Assembly (NCBI GenBank): GCA_012729535.1
Contig: JAAYCY010000073.1
Span: 1-35,490, forward strand
Direction of reading: 5' to 3'
Length of the DNA stretch: 35,490 nt
Source of the DNA: Methanomicrobiales archaeon
GTDB taxonomy: Archaea; Halobacteriota; Methanomicrobia; Methanomicrobiales; Methanospirillaceae
Within the stretch, counting starts at the first letter, position 1, and each line of letters begins with the position of its first letter. The notes beneath the pieces were generated by a model. That model was not told the origin of the DNA, searched no databases, and saw only the letters and a program-made list of their open reading frames with translations. Below are positions 16,808 to 26,147 of the stretch, piece after piece. A program made the translations under genes and the position numbers.

Positions 16808-17187
16808 AACTGCTAGTCAGACTTTACAACGAAAGCAGACCGATAATTGCACAGGTTGTAAAAGATACCGGTATCCTCATCAACGTTGACCGGGCACGAT
16901 CTGATGCACATGAGGGTGAGGAAGCCCTTGTTGATGTTCCGGATGAACACTGCCTGATGATAAGCGAACGGATGAAAAGCCTTGGAGCAGAAGTCAGAAT
17001 ACTGGAGGAAGGAATCAGGCATGACGAGGAAGAATGTATTGACTGTGGTGCATGCATATCCATCTGTCCAAAAGGAGTCTTCTATCTCGATGATGAATGG
17101 AAGCTGCAGGTTGAGACAAAGAAATGCATTCTTTGTGGCAAATGCATCATAAGTTGTCCACACAATGCACTCGTACTGAGTTACTAA
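16804..17187 (+). CDS. NIL-domain ferredoxin of the homocysteine pathway
   Basis: This 127-aa protein has an N-terminal NIL domain (residues about 1-72, a ferredoxin-like ligand domain also found on methionine ABC transporters) and a C-terminal two-cluster ferredoxin: Cys78, 81, 84, 88 (CIDCGACISICPKG) and Cys108, 111, 114, 118 (CILCGKCIISCPHN), each a complete [4Fe-4S] motif. It matches M. acetivorans MA1822, the partner of the COG1900 protein, and probably supplies electrons or assists sulfur transfer when homocysteine forms. It overlaps the upstream gene by 4 nt; the COG2122 gene begins 3 nt after its stop. Confidence 0.94.
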   Translation: MKLLVRLYNESRPIIAQVVKDTGILINVDRARSDAHEGEEALVDVPDEHCLMISERMKSLGAEVRILEEGIRHDEEECIDCGACISICPKGVFYLDDEWKLQVETKKCILCGKCIISCPHNALVLSY

Positions 17188-17190
17188 GAG

Positions 17191-17925
17191 ATGACTATTC
17201 GTCATCATTTTGAACTGCGACAGACAATCGCTACAATCCTCGCGGATTGTGAAGAAACCATCCGGATAGCGTCAGAGGGAATGAGAGAGACCCGATCAGA
17301 GATCGAACGGTTTCTGGTTAAAGATCCTTTTTTTGGTTCCAGTTATGAACCGGTGGATATCCCTGCCGGCCCGATAATTATCAGAGACATGGCAATAGCA
17401 GCGAAGCGGGCAGGGGTGGGCCCAATGGCAGCAGTTGCCGGGGCAATTGCCAGGGGAGGAGTTCAGGCAGCATGTAAAACCAGAACTGAATATTGTGTTA
17501 TCGATAATGGCGGGGATATCGCAATTGTTTCAGACCGTGTAGTACGGATTGGACTTTACGCAGGTGAATCGCCACTTTCGGGCAGGTATGCCTTTGTCAT
17601 CGATCCAAAAGAAAAAATGTATGGGGTGTGTACTTCTTCTGCCACAGTGGGGCACTCATTCTCTTTTGGAACGGCTGATTCTGTGACTGTATTTTCTGAT
17701 GATATTATCCTTGCTGATGCTATTGCAACTGCTGTATGCAATACCCTTACCTTAGAAGACCAGTCATGTTTACAGGATCTTGACCCGGATATTGACGGTG
17801 TTTATGCAGTATTTCATGACAAAAGCCTGATGTGGGGTGACATTCCTCCCATTGTCAGGGCTGACAACCGGGATGATCTTATTACTGCCGGAGGACTTGG
17901 ATTCTTAAGGAAGAAAGGACAATGA
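17191..17925 (+). CDS. UPF0280 (COG2122) ApbE-like protein, homocysteine pathway
   Basis: A 244-aa protein of the UPF0280 family. Recognisable blocks: HFELRQTIATI, IIRDMAIAAKRAGVGPMAAVAGAIA, EYCVIDNGGDIAI and GVCTSSATVGHSFSFGTADSVTVF, the last resembling the catalytic T-S-x-T-x-x-H-S region of ApbE flavin transferases. In M. acetivorans the COG2122 protein MA1715 is also implicated in homocysteine formation but lies elsewhere; here all three genes form one compact operon, which strengthens the link. Its precise chemistry is unknown. The start at 17191 lies 3 nt after the ferredoxin stop. Confidence 0.92.
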   Translation: MTIRHHFELRQTIATILADCEETIRIASEGMRETRSEIERFLVKDPFFGSSYEPVDIPAGPIIIRDMAIAAKRAGVGPMAAVAGAIARGGVQAACKTRTEYCVIDNGGDIAIVSDRVVRIGLYAGESPLSGRYAFVIDPKEKMYGVCTSSATVGHSFSFGTADSVTVFSDDIILADAIATAVCNTLTLEDQSCLQDLDPDIDGVYAVFHDKSLMWGDIPPIVRADNRDDLITAGGLGFLRKKGQ

Positions 17926-17934
17926 GGGAATACC

Positions 17935-18393
17935 ATGACACCGATAACTCCTATTGTTGTAACTCTCGATTTTTTGGAATTTCCACCAGATTACACCTGC
18001 AAAGGTGATAACCGGTCACCGGCACTTACAATAAAAAACCTGACTGCACAGTCTCTGGCGATCATGGTTTTTAATCCGTTTATAAAATCATGTTGTTCCT
18101 TTTCCACATGGCTTATCTGGAATATTCCGGCAATGTCCAGAATCCCGGAGAATTTTCCAAAAGAACCAGTCCCGTTATCACCAGTCCAGGCAGTTCAGGG
18201 AAAAAATGATTATGGTACCATTGGGTATACAGGTCCATGTCCACCTGAAGGAGAAATGCACCGGTACCAATTCCGGGTGTATGGACTGGATATAATGCTG
18301 GATCTTCCGCCAGGTTCAGCGAAAGATGACCTCATTCACGCCATGAAGGATCATGTCACTCAGTATGGAGAAACACTGGCCCTTGCACGGTAA
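17935..18393 (+). CDS. YbhB/YbcL-type phosphatidylethanolamine-binding protein
   Basis: This 152-aa protein has the PEBP/RKIP fold pattern of the prokaryotic YbhB/YbcL group: FPPDYTCKGDNRSPALTI near the start, a WLIWNIPA strand, GTIGYTGPCPPEGEMHRYQFRVYGLD (the ligand-pocket loop), then LPPGSAKDDLIHAMKDHV. The common motif ...SPxLxW is altered to SPALTI. Function in prokaryotes is not established. GAGG before ATACC-ATG (about 7 nt spacing) supports the start. It follows the homocysteine operon after only 9 bases and is probably co-transcribed, but a role in that pathway is not indicated. Confidence 0.9.
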   Translation: MTPITPIVVTLDFLEFPPDYTCKGDNRSPALTIKNLTAQSLAIMVFNPFIKSCCSFSTWLIWNIPAMSRIPENFPKEPVPLSPVQAVQGKNDYGTIGYTGPCPPEGEMHRYQFRVYGLDIMLDLPPGSAKDDLIHAMKDHVTQYGETLALAR

Positions 18394-18413
18394 TCTCTGG
18401 CATTTTTGTTGTT

Positions 18414-18626
18414 TCAGCTATTGACCGGCACTTTGGCAAGTTCCCCGGTCGATACAGCAGAAACCTTCCCTGGCTTGTGCTCCTGGACTTTTCTTATCGG
18501 ACAAGTCCAGAAAGGATACGGGCATTCCCGATTACTTTTTTCTTCAGAGCATACCGGTTTTCCATGAATGTACCAGAGATAAAGGCAATGAGGCCTGTCA
18601 GGATGCTTTTTATGGTCTTCTACCAC
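18414..18626 (-). CDS. possible 70-aa Cys-containing protein
   Basis: A minus-strand frame starting at GTG 18626 (AGGAAG 9 nt ahead) encodes a basic protein with four cysteines in a plausible metal-site arrangement: PHCLYLW, KPVCSEE, RECPYPF and WTCPIRK. AT-rich DNA near 18650-18680 could hold a promoter. I recognise no family, and the start is not ATG; it may equally be an eroded gene. It lies in an otherwise empty gap of about 320 bases between the PEBP and PEGA genes. Confidence 0.35.
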   Translation of the reverse strand: MVEDHKKHPDRPHCLYLWYIHGKPVCSEEKSNRECPYPFWTCPIRKVQEHKPGKVSAVSTGELAKVPVNS

Positions 18627-18711
18627 AATTACCGACTTCCTACAGTTATCACTAGTATCTTATTTTAGTAATCTGTTTTTAAAGTTGCGTTTAATGAAAA
18701 CAAAAATTTTA

Positions 18712-19944
18712 TTAGGGGGAACGAATTCTCGCCACTAATATTCCCCCGATAACAAGGGCAAAACAGAGAACAGTGACATTTATGCTGGATTTGGTTGGCT
18801 GAGGTATCGGAACCTGTGTCGGTGGTACTGTAGGAACCTGTGTTGGTGGTGCGGATGGAGTTAATACTGCCGATATACTCTCGGTATCTCTCCTGGAGAT
18901 ATCTACTTTGGAGATGTAATCAGCAAAGCCATCCTTTTTCAGTACCAGCGAATGGGATCCCGAACGGACATTACTCAGCACGACTGGAGAAAAACCACGG
19001 TATTCATTGTCAAGAAATACCTGGGCACCAGAAGGATCAGACTGGACAGATATCGAACCGGTTTCAGAATAACTCTGGCTGATTCTGACCATGTCAGCAT
19101 CAAGGTATACCGTCCTTCCCCGAGGCACATACACATCTTCATAATAGTCATAATATCCGGAATATTTCAGTCGGACCGTATAGGTTCCCGGCCTGATATC
19201 CTCTAACGTTTTATACCCTGAATATGGCGTATAACCCCTGAACCGGTTATCAACATATATCTCCGCCTGGTGTGGTGTACTGGCGATCTTCAGCATCCCA
19301 TCTACGCAATAATATGATGAATACCGGTAATCACAGTCATCATAGTCGTAATACGAAGGGCGATAATTCCGGTCATCATACCGGTAATTGTCGGAATGAT
19401 ACCTATCGTAGCGGTAGTTATCACGCCCGGTGTAGATAGTAACCGGTTGTTCGTATCTTATCTCGCGGTAGGTCACCGGAGGAGAGTAGACCGGGGTCTG
19501 GGGGTAAGGAGTTGGCTCAGGAGTTACCGGGCCGGGGGGAGTAATCCACACCGGTTCCTGGGTATATTCTGGTGCCGGTTCAGGGGGATTTGCAGGATAG
19601 TACGGCTCTGCTGTTCCAGGATCCTGGTAGACATTCCCTACTGGTGTGCCTGGTCCGACTGAAATTACCTGAGGGTTAGATGCCATAGGAGTTGGAACCG
19701 GCTGGCTCCCTGAATATAATGGTTCAGGAGCAAAGCCAGTACCCGGGCCGGCTTGGATCTGGGATCCCCCGCTCTGGTCAGATATTAGTTGAGGGAGATG
19801 CCCGGGATAAAATGGTTCAGCAATCCCGGGATCCTGCCCTCCATAATATATATTACTACCGTCACCGGTATACTCTGCACAGGTATATCCTGTAAGGAGA
19901 CACATGCACAGAAGAAATCCAGTGATACGGAGTTTGACATTCAT
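18712..19944 (-). CDS. surface protein with two PEGA domains
   Basis: An exported 410-aa protein. After a signal peptide (NVKLRITGFLLCMCLLTG, residues 1-25) comes a Pro/Gly-rich region with repeated EPxYxxxxP units (AEPFYPGHLP, PEPLYSGSQP, AEPYYPANPP). A strongly Tyr/Asp/Arg-rich spacer (DNYRYDRYHSDNYRYDDRN) follows. Then come two PEGA domains: GMLKIASTPHQAEIYVDNRF ... and GSISVQSDPSGAQVFLDNEY .... A Pro/Thr linker and a C-terminal membrane segment (VTVLCFALVIGGILVARI) close the protein, so it is probably anchored with the PEGA domains outside. I chose the Met at 19944 because GGAGG lies 10 nt ahead; in-frame Mets at 19953, 19962 and 19965 are possible. It is divergent from the exported peptidase gene. 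Confidence 0.88.
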   Translation of the reverse strand: MNVKLRITGFLLCMCLLTGYTCAEYTGDGSNIYYGGQDPGIAEPFYPGHLPQLISDQSGGSQIQAGPGTGFAPEPLYSGSQPVPTPMASNPQVISVGPGTPVGNVYQDPGTAEPYYPANPPEPAPEYTQEPVWITPPGPVTPEPTPYPQTPVYSPPVTYREIRYEQPVTIYTGRDNYRYDRYHSDNYRYDDRNYRPSYYDYDDCDYRYSSYYCVDGMLKIASTPHQAEIYVDNRFRGYTPYSGYKTLEDIRPGTYTVRLKYSGYYDYYEDVYVPRGRTVYLDADMVRISQSYSETGSISVQSDPSGAQVFLDNEYRGFSPVVLSNVRSGSHSLVLKKDGFADYISKVDISRRDTESISAVLTPSAPPTQVPTVPPTQVPIPQPTKSSINVTVLCFALVIGGILVARIRSP

Positions 19945-20038
19945 GTTATTCATACCTCCCATCATACAATGACCACTATCATCATAGTCACGTTGTGTGA
20001 AATATGAATATGATAGTCTTCAATCACTATAATGTTTC

Positions 20039-22003
20039 ATGATGCTGCGGAATGAAAAATTTTCACGTGATGAATTACTCTTCAATACTATCATAATAGC
20101 AATTGTTGTAGTCGTATGTCCGATAATTTTCCAGTCCTGCAGTGCTGACACAAGTCCTGGCATTGGTACTGTAACTGCCGGACCAGATATAATTCCCCGA
20201 TCAGTTCCGGAGATTGAACATGAGATTCTGGAAACGATCTCAGAGACAGATACCAGGATCACCACGCTCGTAAAAAACTGCACAGAAAACCAGAGTAATT
20301 CCCGGATTATCAGAGATCTTGACAAAATCCTTGCTGATATGAACAGCCATCTCTATAAGTACGAGACTCTTTCCGGTTTATACCCTGACCCTGATCTGAG
20401 AAATGCAGCTGAAAAGGGGATTATTGCCAGGAATACTATCCTCCGATCTCTTGCAGGAAATAGTACTCTTTACCAGTGTATTCAATCTGCACAGCCAGTG
20501 TCTGAACAAGAGAAATGGCTGTATGAACAAGAACTTCTCTTTTTCTCCATAACTCATGCAGACGTTTTACAAAGAGGCAATGAAAAACTAATCAGCCTGC
20601 AAAACGAACTTGACTCCTTACACCTCCGGTATATCACTAACATCAGAGATAACAGACCGGTTAGTGAAAATCTACAGATACTAAACCAGTCTGCCTCTGT
20701 CAGATCCGATATTGCCACCATTTTTGGATATGAGAACTGGGTTGATCTTGTAGCGTTTAGGCAGGGATGGGAGATGAACGGATCTCATATATCCGACCGT
20801 CTGGAAATTATCTCTCAATTAGCAGAAGAAGCGATAAAACCGATAATAACACACGTATTGGAGAATAAAAAGATACATGATCCTGACACCACATCAGTAT
20901 ATGATTATGAAATCATCCAATACATGAATGAACTGTCCCGGCAGCAGTTACCTGAACAAACCCAGATTTTTTCCATACCAACCGAGACAATTGTTTCCCG
21001 TTCGGTCTGTTCTCTGTCATGTCTCATGAATTTTACTACCCGGAGGGCTGATGACTATTATCGGTATGCTCAGGGAGTGGAATTATTCCGGGTTTCTGAC
21101 AAATCAAACACAACCCGAGCCTGGTTTTATCTTGACCTCTATAACCGGCCGGGAAAAAACCAGGAATGGATGACTACTCTAATACACACCGGATGGAATG
21201 AGTCAGATGGCGATATCTGGCAACAGAGTGCCCCGACCTTTATTGTCAGCGGGAACATCAGGGAAAACAGGGGCATAACCCAATTCGGCGAAGAAGAACT
21301 CACACTCCTGTTCCATGAACTTGGCCACTTGTATACAAGAATCCTAACCTGGCCGGGAACAGGTGAGGATACTCCTCTGAACATACCCATAGAATTTACC
21401 GAAGCATTCTCTCGTTTCTTTGAATTTTTGCCATGGACTGCGGAATTTCAGGCATTACTTTCTGCACCAATGGAAAGAACTCAGGTGGTTACCGGGCTTT
21501 TCACAAATGGTCAGAACCTAACATCAAAAAGCCCGCATAGTCTTCAAAACAGGTGGCTTTTTGCATATGATACCATTATTGCCCTGCTTGACTCCAAAAT
21601 AGCCCAATCGTCAGGAGACGTCAGATTTGGGGAATGGTACACGGAAATCTATACTGATATTACTGGAGCTACGGTAACAAACCAGGGCGGATCTCTCCTG
21701 CAACACCCACACCTTTCAGGCAGCACTGCAGGAGCGTTATGGATATACCCGGTAGGGGATTTGTATGCATCTATCATGTATGACATGTTTTTCAAAACCG
21801 GTTTTTTTGACCAGACAACCTGGAATGATATCACCAATAACCTTCTCATTGGTAAGAACCGGTCCTGGAATTACCTTGAACATAACGATTCGCCCGGATG
21901 GAAAGAACCGGTGCATCCATCTGATAATTCCATACCTCCGGATGAGACCTTCCCGGCAAATAATTGGCAGTATGTACCTGGATGCCTGATGGAATGTCAG
22001 TAA
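20039..22003 (+). CDS. exported M3-type (oligoendopeptidase-like) zinc peptidase
   Basis: This 654-aa protein has an N-terminal hydrophobic segment (residues about 14-32, LLFNTIIIAIVVVVCPIIF) followed by QSCSAD, so it is exported and may be anchored. The zinc motif is HELGH (His426, Glu427, His430), with the third ligand probably Glu455 in IEFTEAFSRFFE, 29 residues from the first His, the spacing used by M3 peptidases such as thimet oligopeptidase. The flanking FGEEELTLLFHELGHLY fits a gluzincin. The N-terminal half is helical, as in M3 enzymes; an M2-like assignment cannot be excluded. It probably cleaves peptides outside the cell. Starts at 20039 and 20042 are both possible. Confidence 0.8.
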   Translation: MMLRNEKFSRDELLFNTIIIAIVVVVCPIIFQSCSADTSPGIGTVTAGPDIIPRSVPEIEHEILETISETDTRITTLVKNCTENQSNSRIIRDLDKILADMNSHLYKYETLSGLYPDPDLRNAAEKGIIARNTILRSLAGNSTLYQCIQSAQPVSEQEKWLYEQELLFFSITHADVLQRGNEKLISLQNELDSLHLRYITNIRDNRPVSENLQILNQSASVRSDIATIFGYENWVDLVAFRQGWEMNGSHISDRLEIISQLAEEAIKPIITHVLENKKIHDPDTTSVYDYEIIQYMNELSRQQLPEQTQIFSIPTETIVSRSVCSLSCLMNFTTRRADDYYRYAQGVELFRVSDKSNTTRAWFYLDLYNRPGKNQEWMTTLIHTGWNESDGDIWQQSAPTFIVSGNIRENRGITQFGEEELTLLFHELGHLYTRILTWPGTGEDTPLNIPIEFTEAFSRFFEFLPWTAEFQALLSAPMERTQVVTGLFTNGQNLTSKSPHSLQNRWLFAYDTIIALLDSKIAQSSGDVRFGEWYTEIYTDITGATVTNQGGSLLQHPHLSGSTAGALWIYPVGDLYASIMYDMFFKTGFFDQTTWNDITNNLLIGKNRSWNYLEHNDSPGWKEPVHPSDNSIPPDETFPANNWQYVPGCLMECQ

Positions 22004-22483
22004 AAATCTATATATCCAGTCTCCCTTTTATGGTGTGAATTAGTATCAGGAATTTATCGGTATAGTAACATCAGAACCCCTTTATTTCCACTGGAGCGCG
22101 AGAAATATTGGACGGTAATTTCTGTTTGAATGCATATTTTTCTTATATGAAAAAGTCAAACCGAATGATTTATTTACTATTTATCCATCTCTTGCGGGTG
22201 CAGGGAGTGACGGGTTAACGTCCCGCATGAGAAAAAATATACAATATTTTACCCTAATTCTCATTATTTCCAAACAGACTCTGATTATTTTATTTTTTGT
22301 TTGCGCGGTAGCAAGGTTCATGCGATCAAGGAGGACATCTTTTTCACTAACTTCAGGTTAATGAAGAGAGAATTCTTCAAAAATTCCAAATATTCTATAT
22401 TTTTAAGATAAACTAGCAAATAATTAATTTTTTTCTGTGTGCCAATGATACATTAATGTGATAGGAATGAAGAGTTTGGATAA
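22004..22483. other. 480-base non-coding stretch before the grpE promoter
   Basis: No supported gene. The minus strand near 22360-22230 has a short protein-like run (SEKDVLLDRMNLATAQTKNK) interrupted upstream, perhaps a gene remnant. The centre contains the compact inverted repeat listed at 22189-22231; the rest is AT-rich. Confidence 0.4.
22189..22231 (+). ncRNA. possible structured RNA element
   Basis: CTCTTGCGGG (22189-22198) pairs with CCCGCATGAG (22222-22231) in 10 positions with one mismatch. Inside it, GACG and CGTC (22209-22212 and 22219-22222) form a second hairpin around GGTTAA. The nested, GC-rich arrangement stands out in AT-rich surroundings. It lies about 290 bases upstream of grpE, probably too far for its leader, so it could be a small RNA, a DNA-level site or a remnant. 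Strand is a guess. Confidence 0.35.
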
Positions 22484-22494
22484 CTTATATATAG
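22484..22494 (+). promoter_or_regulatory. TATA box of the grpE-dnaK-dnaJ operon
   Basis: CTTATATATAG lies 32-42 bases before the grpE ATG. A ribosome site AAGGATGA (22512-22519) follows, 6 nt before the start codon, so this transcript has a short leader. Confidence 0.65.
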
Positions 22495-22525
22495 AACTAC
22501 ATTACAACAATAAGGATGAACCTCT

Positions 22526-23077
22526 ATGAACGAATCCGCAGACACTCAGAATGAGCATAAATCAGAAATGAACCAGGAAGAGAGAGGAGACATTGTCGTC
22601 GAAGAAACGCCTCATACCGAAGAAAAATCCCCTCTTGACCTGCTTAAGGCAGAGTATGATGAACTCAATGAGAAGTATCTGCGGCTTGCAGCTGACTTTG
22701 AAAACTTCAGAAAACGATCTGTCCGGGATACAGAGCAGCGGATAGCCCAGTCTTTAAGTCAATTTGCTTTAGACATGCTTGAAGTTGCCGATAGTCTTGA
22801 CCGTGCCATAGAGGCCGAAGGCGGATCACATGAAGGACTTCTTCAGATTCATAAATTACTAGCCCAGGTGATGAAAAGACAGGGAATTGAATCTTTTGAA
22901 TCAGTCGGGGAGAAATTTGATCCATCCCGTCATGAAGCGATTGCAATGGTCCCTTCTCCACAGGATGAAGGTATTATCTGTGATCAGGTCTGCAGAGGAT
23001 ACTGCCTGAAAGACAGGATAATTCGTCCTGCAAAGGTAGTTGTCTCCAATGGTAGCGTATCAGAAGAACAAAACTAA
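22526..23077 (+). CDS. grpE: GrpE nucleotide exchange factor
   Basis: It is the nucleotide exchange factor that releases ADP from DnaK. The 183-aa protein has an acidic, disordered N-terminus (residues 1-35), a long dimerising helix (LKAEYDELNEKYLRLAADFENFRKRSVRD) with the family FENFRKR motif, and the C-terminal beta domain GIESFESVGEKFDPSRHEAIAMVPS ending RPAKVVVSNG. It is first in the order grpE-dnaK-dnaJ, with a clear ribosome site. In archaea this operon is considered to be of bacterial origin. Confidence 0.96.
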   Translation: MNESADTQNEHKSEMNQEERGDIVVEETPHTEEKSPLDLLKAEYDELNEKYLRLAADFENFRKRSVRDTEQRIAQSLSQFALDMLEVADSLDRAIEAEGGSHEGLLQIHKLLAQVMKRQGIESFESVGEKFDPSRHEAIAMVPSPQDEGIICDQVCRGYCLKDRIIRPAKVVVSNGSVSEEQN

Positions 23078-23102
23078 TCATTCATATTAAGGAACTAAAA
23101 TC

Positions 23103-24935
23103 ATGGCAAGCGAAAAAATTCTTGGTATTGATCTTGGAACAACCAACTCCTGTATGGCTATCATGGAAGGAGGAAAAGCAGTGGTCATTCCAAATGCTGA
23201 GGGAGGAAGAACCACACCGTCTGTTGTAGCCTTTACCAAGGAGGGGGAGCGACTTGTTGGAAGCCTTGCAAAACGCCAGGCAATAACCAATCATCAGAAT
23301 ACTGTAATCTCCGTTAAACGTGATATGGGGACTGCCAAAAAGATCGATTTAACAGGTAAGAATTATACTCCCCAGGAAATTTCTGCAATGATCCTGCAGA
23401 AGATGAAAACTGATGCTGAAGCATATCTTGGTGAGGAAATAAAAAAGGCTGTCATAACAGTGCCAGCATACTTTAACGATGCACAAAGACAGGCAACAAA
23501 GGATGCAGGAACCATTGCAGGACTTGAAGTCCTCCGTATCATCAACGAACCCACTGCATCAGCCCTTGCCTATGGAATTGACAAGGAAGATGATCACACC
23601 GTGCTTGTTTACGATCTCGGTGGCGGAACCTTCGATGTTTCCATACTGACCCTTGGTGACGGAGTTTTTGAAGTCAAGGCAACTTCAGGTAACAACAAGC
23701 TTGGTGGAGACGACTTTGACAAGCGGGTGACAGATTACCTGGTCACCGAGTTTAAGAAGAAAGAAGGAATAGACCTTTCAAAAGATCCGATGGCCATGCA
23801 GCGCCTGCGTGATGCGGCAGAAAACGCAAAAATTGAGCTCTCCCAGAAACAAAAGACAAATGTCAACCTTCCCTATATCACGACCGATCAGTCTGGCCCG
23901 AAATTTTTGGATATTGATCTTTCCCGTGCACAATTTGAACAGTTGATCTCTGATCTTGTGGAGAACACCATCGGCCCGGTAAAACAGGCACTCTCTGATT
24001 CAGGATTAAAGACATCTGAAATTGACCGTGTTCTTTTGGTAGGAGGATCAACCCGGGTACCCCTTGTCCAGCAAAAGGTAAAGGATCTGCTTGGGAAAGA
24101 ACCAGATAAGGGAATTAATCCTGATGAGTGTGTTGCCGTTGGTGCAGCTATCCAGGGAGGAGTACTCGCTGGTGATACCAGTGATATCGTGCTTCTTGAT
24201 GTAGCCCCGCTCACTCTCTCAATTGAGACACTTGGAGGCATTGCCACCCCTATCATCGACCGGAACACCACCATCCCGACAAAGAAGAGCCAGATATTCT
24301 CTACCGCTGCAGATAACCAGACCTCGGTTGAGATCCATGTTGTGCAGGGAGAGAGAAAACTCGCCAATGATAACTTTACCCTGGGCAAGTTCATGCTGAC
24401 CGGCATTCCCCCGGCACCGCGTGGAATTCCACAAATCGAGGTTACCTTCGATATCGATGCAAATGGTATCATCCATGTAACGGCCAAGGATCTTGGAACT
24501 GGAAACGAGCAGGCAATCACCATCAAAGGAAGCAAGAAACTCTCTGATGATGAGATCAACCGGATGGTTGACGATGCCAAGAAGTATGAAGACGAAGACA
24601 ACAAGAAGAAAGAAGAGATAGAAATTAGAAACAACGCAGATATGGCCGTATTCTCTGCAGAAAAACTTCTCAAAGAGAATGAAGATAAGATAGAAGAAGA
24701 AGACAAGACGAATATCCAGGACCAGATTGAAAAGATGAAGACTGCCCTTGAAGGTACCGATTCTGAAGAAATTAAAAAGCAGATGGAGGAACTTACCGAG
24801 GCAGTGTTCAAGGTAACAACTAAGATTTATCAGAAGGTCCAGGCAGAACAGGCAGCCCAGAAGACTGATGATTCATCATCATCTTCTTCTGATGACAATG
24901 TTGTGGATGCTGACTTTACTGAGAAGAAGGAGTGA
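23103..24935 (+). CDS. dnaK: DnaK (Hsp70) chaperone
   Basis: This ATP-driven chaperone of 610 aa shows all three Hsp70 signatures: [13 protein letters not shown] at the start, [14 protein letters not shown] near residue 175-190 and [15 protein letters not shown] near 315-330. The substrate-binding domain (about 365-485, with [16 protein letters not shown] and [19 protein letters not shown]) is followed by a helical lid rich in Lys/Glu, then a Ser-rich linker (SSSSSSDD) and the bacterial-type tail NVVDADF. The nucleotide-binding domain lacks the roughly 24-residue insertion of Gram-negative DnaK ([20 protein letters not shown] then directly [10 protein letters not shown]), as in Gram-positive forms, which fits transfer from that group. 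AAGGA lies 9 nt before the ATG. Confidence 0.97.
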   Translation: MASEKILGIDLGTTNSCMAIMEGGKAVVIPNAEGGRTTPSVVAFTKEGERLVGSLAKRQAITNHQNTVISVKRDMGTAKKIDLTGKNYTPQEISAMILQKMKTDAEAYLGEEIKKAVITVPAYFNDAQRQATKDAGTIAGLEVLRIINEPTASALAYGIDKEDDHTVLVYDLGGGTFDVSILTLGDGVFEVKATSGNNKLGGDDFDKRVTDYLVTEFKKKEGIDLSKDPMAMQRLRDAAENAKIELSQKQKTNVNLPYITTDQSGPKFLDIDLSRAQFEQLISDLVENTIGPVKQALSDSGLKTSEIDRVLLVGGSTRVPLVQQKVKDLLGKEPDKGINPDECVAVGAAIQGGVLAGDTSDIVLLDVAPLTLSIETLGGIATPIIDRNTTIPTKKSQIFSTAADNQTSVEIHVVQGERKLANDNFTLGKFMLTGIPPAPRGIPQIEVTFDIDANGIIHVTAKDLGTGNEQAITIKGSKKLSDDEINRMVDDAKKYEDEDNKKKEEIEIRNNADMAVFSAEKLLKENEDKIEEEDKTNIQDQIEKMKTALEGTDSEEIKKQMEELTEAVFKVTTKIYQKVQAEQAAQKTDDSSSSSSDDNVVDADFTEKKE

Positions 24936-24945
24936 GTCATAACAG

Positions 24946-26082
24946 ATGGCTGCGGGAGATTACTACGATATCCTTGGCGTGTCCCGCAATGCCGATGATA
25001 CCGAGATAAAAAAAGCATACCGTGGTATGGCACGAAAATTCCACCCGGATGTGAATAAAGATCCTGGAGCAGAAGACAAGTTCAAAGAGATAAACGAAGC
25101 ATACAGTGTCCTTTCTGATGCCCAGAAGAGGCAGCAGTATGACCATATGGGACATGACGCCTTTACAAACGCTTCCAAGGGTTCATATGGTGGCGGAGGA
25201 TATGGCGGCGGATTCAATGCAGACTTCTCCGGGTTTGGGGATATCTTTGATTTCGCCGGTGACATCTTTGGAGGATTTGGGAGACAACGTGGCCCAAGAC
25301 GTGGTGATGACCTGCTCATGCGGTTTGAAGTCACTCTCAAGGACGCAGTATTTGGTGCAGACCGGGATATCGAAGTGATGCATGCTGAAGCATGTTCCAC
25401 CTGTGACGGTACCGGGTCGGAAACCAAGAAGACAAAGAACTGTCCGAAATGCGGGGGGTCAGGCCAGATCAGACAGGCCACACAGACACCATTTGGTAAC
25501 TTTGTCAGACAGTCTACCTGTGACCTTTGCCATGGTAAAGGGAAGGTTGCCGAAAAACCATGCTCAAAATGTAAAGGTACCGGTCATGAGAAAGTAAAAA
25601 GAAAAGTCTCAGTTCACATTCCACCTGGCGTGGATACGGGCATGCGGCTTCGGCTTGAAGGATATGGTGAGGCAGGAGATCATGGTGCCCCAAACGGCGA
25701 CCTGTATATTGAAATTCGTGTCAAGCCTGAGCCCCGGTTTCAGCGTGATGGTGACACACTGCTGACAAAGATCCAGGTATCACCAGCCCAGGCAGTTATC
25801 GGAACCACCGTTGATGTGACTACAATTGATAACAGGCACCTGGAAATTAAAGTCCCTGCCGGAACACAGGGAGGGCGGAAACTGCGGGTTGCCGGAGAAG
25901 GAGTCAGGAAACGGGGAAGACCGGGAGATCTTCTGGTCGAAGTTGAGGTCCAGATCCCCAAACATGTATCAGGAGAACTCAAAGAACTCTATGAGAAAAT
26001 TCTTGAGATGGAAGGATTAAAAGGTTCTTCCGGACAGGGAAATGAAAAAAAAGGTTTCTTTGAATCTATTCTGGGAGGATAA
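24946..26082 (+). CDS. dnaJ: DnaJ (Hsp40) co-chaperone
   Basis: This is a full-length type I DnaJ of 378 aa. The J domain (residues about 5-70) carries His33-Pro34-Asp35, which stimulates DnaK ATPase. A Gly/Phe-rich linker ([15 protein letters not shown] ...) follows. The zinc domain has four CxxCxGxG motifs ([36 protein letters not shown]) at about residues 147-216. The C-terminal substrate domains include [22 protein letters not shown] and [13 protein letters not shown]. It begins 10 bases after dnaK in the same operon; the most likely ribosome site, AAGGAG, overlaps the end of dnaK. Confidence 0.97.
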   Translation: MAAGDYYDILGVSRNADDTEIKKAYRGMARKFHPDVNKDPGAEDKFKEINEAYSVLSDAQKRQQYDHMGHDAFTNASKGSYGGGGYGGGFNADFSGFGDIFDFAGDIFGGFGRQRGPRRGDDLLMRFEVTLKDAVFGADRDIEVMHAEACSTCDGTGSETKKTKNCPKCGGSGQIRQATQTPFGNFVRQSTCDLCHGKGKVAEKPCSKCKGTGHEKVKRKVSVHIPPGVDTGMRLRLEGYGEAGDHGAPNGDLYIEIRVKPEPRFQRDGDTLLTKIQVSPAQAVIGTTVDVTTIDNRHLEIKVPAGTQGGRKLRVAGEGVRKRGRPGDLLVEVEVQIPKHVSGELKELYEKILEMEGLKGSSGQGNEKKGFFESILGG

Positions 26083-26147
26083 CCCCTCTCATCCTCACTG
26101 GTCAATATCACAAAATTTAATTGTTTTTGCAGGATAAGTACTGATAC

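Noticed and set aside
18712-19944. Lipoprotein lipobox in the PEGA protein
   Set aside because: The cysteine after GYT does not fit the lipobox consensus; a C-terminal membrane segment is the better anchor.
23888-24811. 307-aa frame antisense to dnaK
   Set aside because: It is Ser/Ile/Leu-rich shadow coding caused by dnaK codon usage; dnaK itself is unambiguous.
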